DNA of 64,000 nt, taken from the NCBI GenBank assembly GCA_024225035.1, contig JAAEMX010000219.1, positions 62,001 to 126,000 of the forward strand. Direction: 5' to 3'. Position 1 is the stretch's first letter, and each line of letters begins with the position of its first letter. Under the pieces are notes generated by a model, which did not search any database, was not told the DNA's origin, and saw only the letters and a list, made by a program, of their open reading frames with translations. Shown in pieces: positions 62,032 through 64,000 of this stretch. The translations under genes and the position numbers were made by a program. This DNA comes from Lentisphaerota bacterium. GTDB lineage: Bacteria > Verrucomicrobiota > Lentisphaeria > Victivallales > Victivallaceae.

Positions 62032-62958
62032 ATGAAATATTTTCACGACATAACAGGCACCATTGGGAATACGCCTCTTGTACGCATCAACCGCCTTAAC
62101 AAAGGACATGGCAGGGTGTTGTGTAAACTTGAATATTTCAACCCGCTTTCAAGCATCAAAGACCGGGCCGCAATGAATATCATTGACGAGGCCATTGAAG
62201 CTGGAAAACTTATTTTTGGCGGCACAATCATTGAAGCCACCAGCGGAAACACCGGCCTTGGACTGGCTATGGTTGCCGCTTCTCTAGGCTACCGTCTGAT
62301 TATTGTCATGCCTGAATCCATGTCAAAAGAGCGGCGCATGCTTATGCGTCAACTGGGAGCCGAGCTTATATTGACTCCCGCTAACCTTGGTATGGAAGGC
62401 GCTGTAGCCAAGGCCGAAGAACTTGGTCGTGAAATTCCCAACGCCTATATGGCAAGGCAGTTCAATAACCCTGCAAATCCCAATATACATTACAGCAAAA
62501 CTGGCCCTGAGATATGGCGTGACACTGAGGGAATAGTTGATATTTTTGTTGCAGGCGTTGGCACAGGCGGCACTATTACCGGTGTTGGAAAGTTCCTTAA
62601 AGAGAAAAATCAGTCAATCCAGGTCGTCGCTGTTGAACCGGAAAAATCAGCAGTTTTAAGTGGAGGCGAACCATCTCCGCACGGCATACAGGGCATAGGC
62701 GCAGGCTTTGTTCCTGAAAACTATGACGAAAATTTTGTTGATGAAGTAGTGACAATTGGTGACATGGAAGCAATAGAATTCTCCAGAATGGCAGCAGCCA
62801 ACGAAGGTATACTTACCGGAATCAGCGGCGGAGCAAATCTTAAAGCAGCATGCCTTCTTTCCGAAAGACCGGAAAACATTGGCAAAATGATTGTAACCAT
62901 CGCCCCTGACACCGGAGAACGCTATCTTTCAACTCCACTGTTTGAACAGGAAGACTGA
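62032..62958 (+). CDS. cysK: Cysteine synthase A (O-acetylserine sulfhydrylase)
   Basis: 308 residues, standard. PLP enzyme making L-cysteine from O-acetylserine and sulfide. PLP lysine in 'LSSIKDRAAMNII', 'EATSGNTGLGLAMVAA', glycine loop 'GVGTGGTITGVGKFL', 'IQGIGAGFVPEN', 'GISGGANLKAA' and 'IAPDTGERYLST'. Complete; no serine acetyltransferase next to it. Start at ATG 62032 after AGGGAA. It is the last clearly native gene before the phage-like patch. Confidence 0.96.
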   Translation: MKYFHDITGTIGNTPLVRINRLNKGHGRVLCKLEYFNPLSSIKDRAAMNIIDEAIEAGKLIFGGTIIEATSGNTGLGLAMVAASLGYRLIIVMPESMSKERRMLMRQLGAELILTPANLGMEGAVAKAEELGREIPNAYMARQFNNPANPNIHYSKTGPEIWRDTEGIVDIFVAGVGTGGTITGVGKFLKEKNQSIQVVAVEPEKSAVLSGGEPSPHGIQGIGAGFVPENYDENFVDEVVTIGDMEAIEFSRMAAANEGILTGISGGANLKAACLLSERPENIGKMIVTIAPDTGERYLSTPLFEQED

Positions 62959-63239
62959 TTACTTATCATATATCCGCATACCATCACGAGGATCACAAAA
63001 GGAAACAAACATGCTTATCAGCAATTACTTACAACTTTCACAAATTATCCAAAAATCTTGCTCACAAAACTTCATCTTACCCATATCTTCCCTCGTATGG
63101 CAACATTTAGCTACTTGCAGCAATATATTACGACAAGAGAGTAAATAGAAAGGTCTCCCGTTTAGAGGAGCAGGAGACCGCGAAATAGAAATGTCTTCGA
63201 TTTTTGTATCACAATAGACCGTTATATTACCCATAATGT
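62959..63239. other. Gap between cysK and the phage-like genes
   Basis: 281 nt with no supported gene. A minus-strand ORF of 72 codons at 63025-63243 has no family features and weak codon bias. The only clear structure is the hairpin at 63143-63179. Confidence 0.6.
63143..63179 (-). terminator. Terminator after the small lipoprotein gene
   Basis: Minus-strand GGTCTCC and GGAGACC (7 bp, 14-nt loop) followed by TTTCTATTT. Confidence 0.65.
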
Positions 63240-63587
63240 TCAATCTCTATTATATTCAACCTTCTTTTCCGTGATTTCTACCTTGCCACTAGTGGTATCT
63301 ATCTCCATCTCTTCCTCAAAAAGCGGCTTGCCGGAAAAGAGCTCATACGATTTGGCTTTGTATTTAGCTTTAGTACCCGGCGGTATGGTGGTAATGCTGG
63401 TATAATATGAACCAATTATTATGGAAGGGGTTGGCGTACCGCTACCAGTCGGGTCGGTAGTGGTCATCTTGCCGCCAGTCCCACTGGTAACAACTCGAAA
63501 CGATTTATGCCGAATGGCATTACATCCGGAACTGATAAGCAATGCCAGCGCAAAGGGCACGATCATAATAGCTTTATTGATATTCAT
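63240..63587 (-). CDS. Small predicted lipoprotein of a phage-like cluster
   Basis: 115 residues from ATG 63587, which has AGGAGAGA upstream; earlier starts in the frame overlap the next gene and have no site. N-terminal signal 'IMIVPFALALLISSGCNA' with a lipobox-like '[LIS]SSGC' and acylatable Cys at about position 20. The rest is Thr/Gly/Ser-rich beta-type sequence ('GTGGKMTTTDPTGSGTPT') and ends with charged 'EITEKKVEYNRD'. Not recognised. Start overlaps the upstream stop by 14 nt, a compact arrangement like phage accessory genes. Confidence 0.65.
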   Translation of the reverse strand: MNINKAIMIVPFALALLISSGCNAIRHKSFRVVTSGTGGKMTTTDPTGSGTPTPSIIIGSYYTSITTIPPGTKAKYKAKSYELFSGKPLFEEEMEIDTTSGKVEITEKKVEYNRD

Positions 63588-63882
63588 TTTTATCTCTCCT
63601 ATAGTATTTAGTGCTGTTCTGTTCGAGAATAACGGCGATTCTGGCGAGCTGTTCCCGTACTGCCGCGACATCCCGACGGACTGACTTGATTTCCTCAGTG
63701 GTCTTTTCCAAGTGATTAATTCTGACACCGTGGGCAGACATAATAACTTCGGCATCCGCCATGCGGGAATTCTGGTGCAGCTCGAAGCCGATAATGGCAA
63801 TAATTACTGTACTCAAGAAAGGAAAACACTCCGATAATAATTTTAAATGATTTTTCCATAACGCCTCCTTTAATCCATCCAC
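63574..63882 (-). CDS. Small membrane-anchored coiled-coil protein, probably frameshifted
   Basis: 102 residues from GTG 63882. One membrane helix ('FLSTVIIAIIGFEL', about residues 22-36) followed by a charged coiled coil ('RINHLEKTTEEIKSVRRDVAAVREQLARIAVIL' in part), like small phage lysis or membrane-anchor proteins. The GTG has no Shine-Dalgarno. A good AGGAGG is 4 nt before an ATG at 63859 in another frame, which begins 'MEKSFKIIIGVFSF', a natural N-terminus that would join 'LSTVIIAIIGF' after loss of one T in a TTTCTT run (about 63,812). So a one-base insertion probably broke the gene; which product is made is uncertain. Confidence 0.55.
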   Translation of the reverse strand: MDGLKEALWKNHLKLLSECFPFLSTVIIAIIGFELHQNSRMADAEVIMSAHGVRINHLEKTTEEIKSVRRDVAAVREQLARIAVILEQNSTKYYRRDKNEYQ

Positions 63883-64000
63883 GCTGACCAGCCAAGCCGA
63901 GCACAGGCCCGGTAAGCGGTAAATGCTTTAACTAACCAGTATGCGATATTATCCCAGTCAGAGATTCTATGCCAGCTGTAAATGCCAAAGATGATTTTAC
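63870..64000 (-). CDS. C-terminal end of an unidentified protein, cut by window edge
   Basis: Open on the minus strand from the window edge to TAA 63870-63872, 42 residues: 'FGIYSWHRISDWDNIAYWLV', 'FTAYRACARLGWSAWMD'. Aromatic-rich; it resembles the end of small phage structural or DUF1353-like proteins, but too little remains to decide. The next gene downstream starts within 13 nt. Confidence 0.5.
   Translation of the reverse strand, partial: KIIFGIYSWHRISDWDNIAYWLVKAFTAYRACARLGWSAWMD

Noticed and set aside
63025-63243. 72-codon minus-strand ORF after cysK
   Set aside because: No family features, no Shine-Dalgarno, and it contains the terminator hairpin.
63588-63800. Longer lipoprotein reading frame from 63800
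   Set aside because: It would overlap the coiled-coil gene and hide the signal peptide; AGGAGA sits before ATG 63587.
1-64000. CRISPR arrays, tRNA genes, rRNA genes, insertion sequences
   Set aside because: I looked for regular repeats, T-loop motifs, conserved rRNA segments and transposase motifs and saw none.

Overview
The window looks like chromosomal DNA of a Gram-negative bacterium of the Planctomycetes-Verrucomicrobia-Chlamydiae (PVC) assemblage, most plausibly Lentisphaerota/Victivallales-like. That placement is inference. It rests on a V-type ATPase operon in the chlamydia-type order E, DUF2764, A, B, D, I, K, divergent secretin-like proteins, a Hanks-type kinase with an N-terminal zinc ribbon, a rpsP-khpA-trmD-rplS-rnhB cluster, and moderate GC with many TTG/GTG starts. 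No rRNA, tRNA, CRISPR array or insertion sequence was recognised.

Layout. 1-5 kb: end of a glycosyltransferase, an SGNH hydrolase broken by an amber codon, a secreted DUF3089 hydrolase, a doubly broken ttcA-like gene, and an alkD-trmO pair. 5-10.9 kb: two near-identical dicarboxylate/amino-acid symporters, rlmI, a solitary CbiM-type nickel/cobalt transporter and a small exported protein. 10.9-17.3 kb: fatty acyl-CoA ligase, ymdB-type phosphodiesterase, nadC, ruvA, SGNH hydrolase, pyruvate kinase. 17.3-27 kb: translation block rpsP-khpA-trmD-rplS-rnhB, thrS, infC, rpmI-rplT, pheS-pheT, with structured leaders and two strong terminators. 27-31.7 kb: a two-gene secretin-like operon and a convergent unknown gene. 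31.8-39 kb (minus): complete seven-gene V-ATPase operon, preceded by an EF-G-like GTPase (39.4-41.4 kb, minus).

41.6-49.2 kb: PP2C phosphatase, gmd-fcl (GDP-L-fucose synthesis), a LarA-type nickel racemase, then a visibly decaying patch (frameshifted AraC regulator, glycosidase remnant, FAD oxidoreductase with a probable internal deletion) and an AT-rich methyltransferase. 49.5-54.6 kb: PhoB/PhoR-like two-component system behind 11-nt-spaced Pho-box-like repeats, an unknown membrane protein, and tsaC behind a consensus promoter with an overlapping inverted repeat. 54.6-63 kb: Ser/Thr kinase, recN, a split GT39-TPR glycosyltransferase, orphan HPr-like protein, alpha/beta hydrolase, acyl-ACP thioesterase, cysK. 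63-64 kb: three small minus-strand genes resembling a phage remnant.

Themes. (1) Reading-frame decay: at least seven genes carry a nonsense, frameshift or deletion scar whose missing part is still readable next to the lesion. (2) Translation: infC appears to start at AUC, the IF3 autoregulation hallmark, and rpsP, rpmI and pheS have structured leaders. (3) Nickel: a CbiM-type permease and a LarA racemase occur in the same window, each without its usual partners. (4) The secretin-like pair at 27-30.4 kb is the best candidate for an undescribed system.
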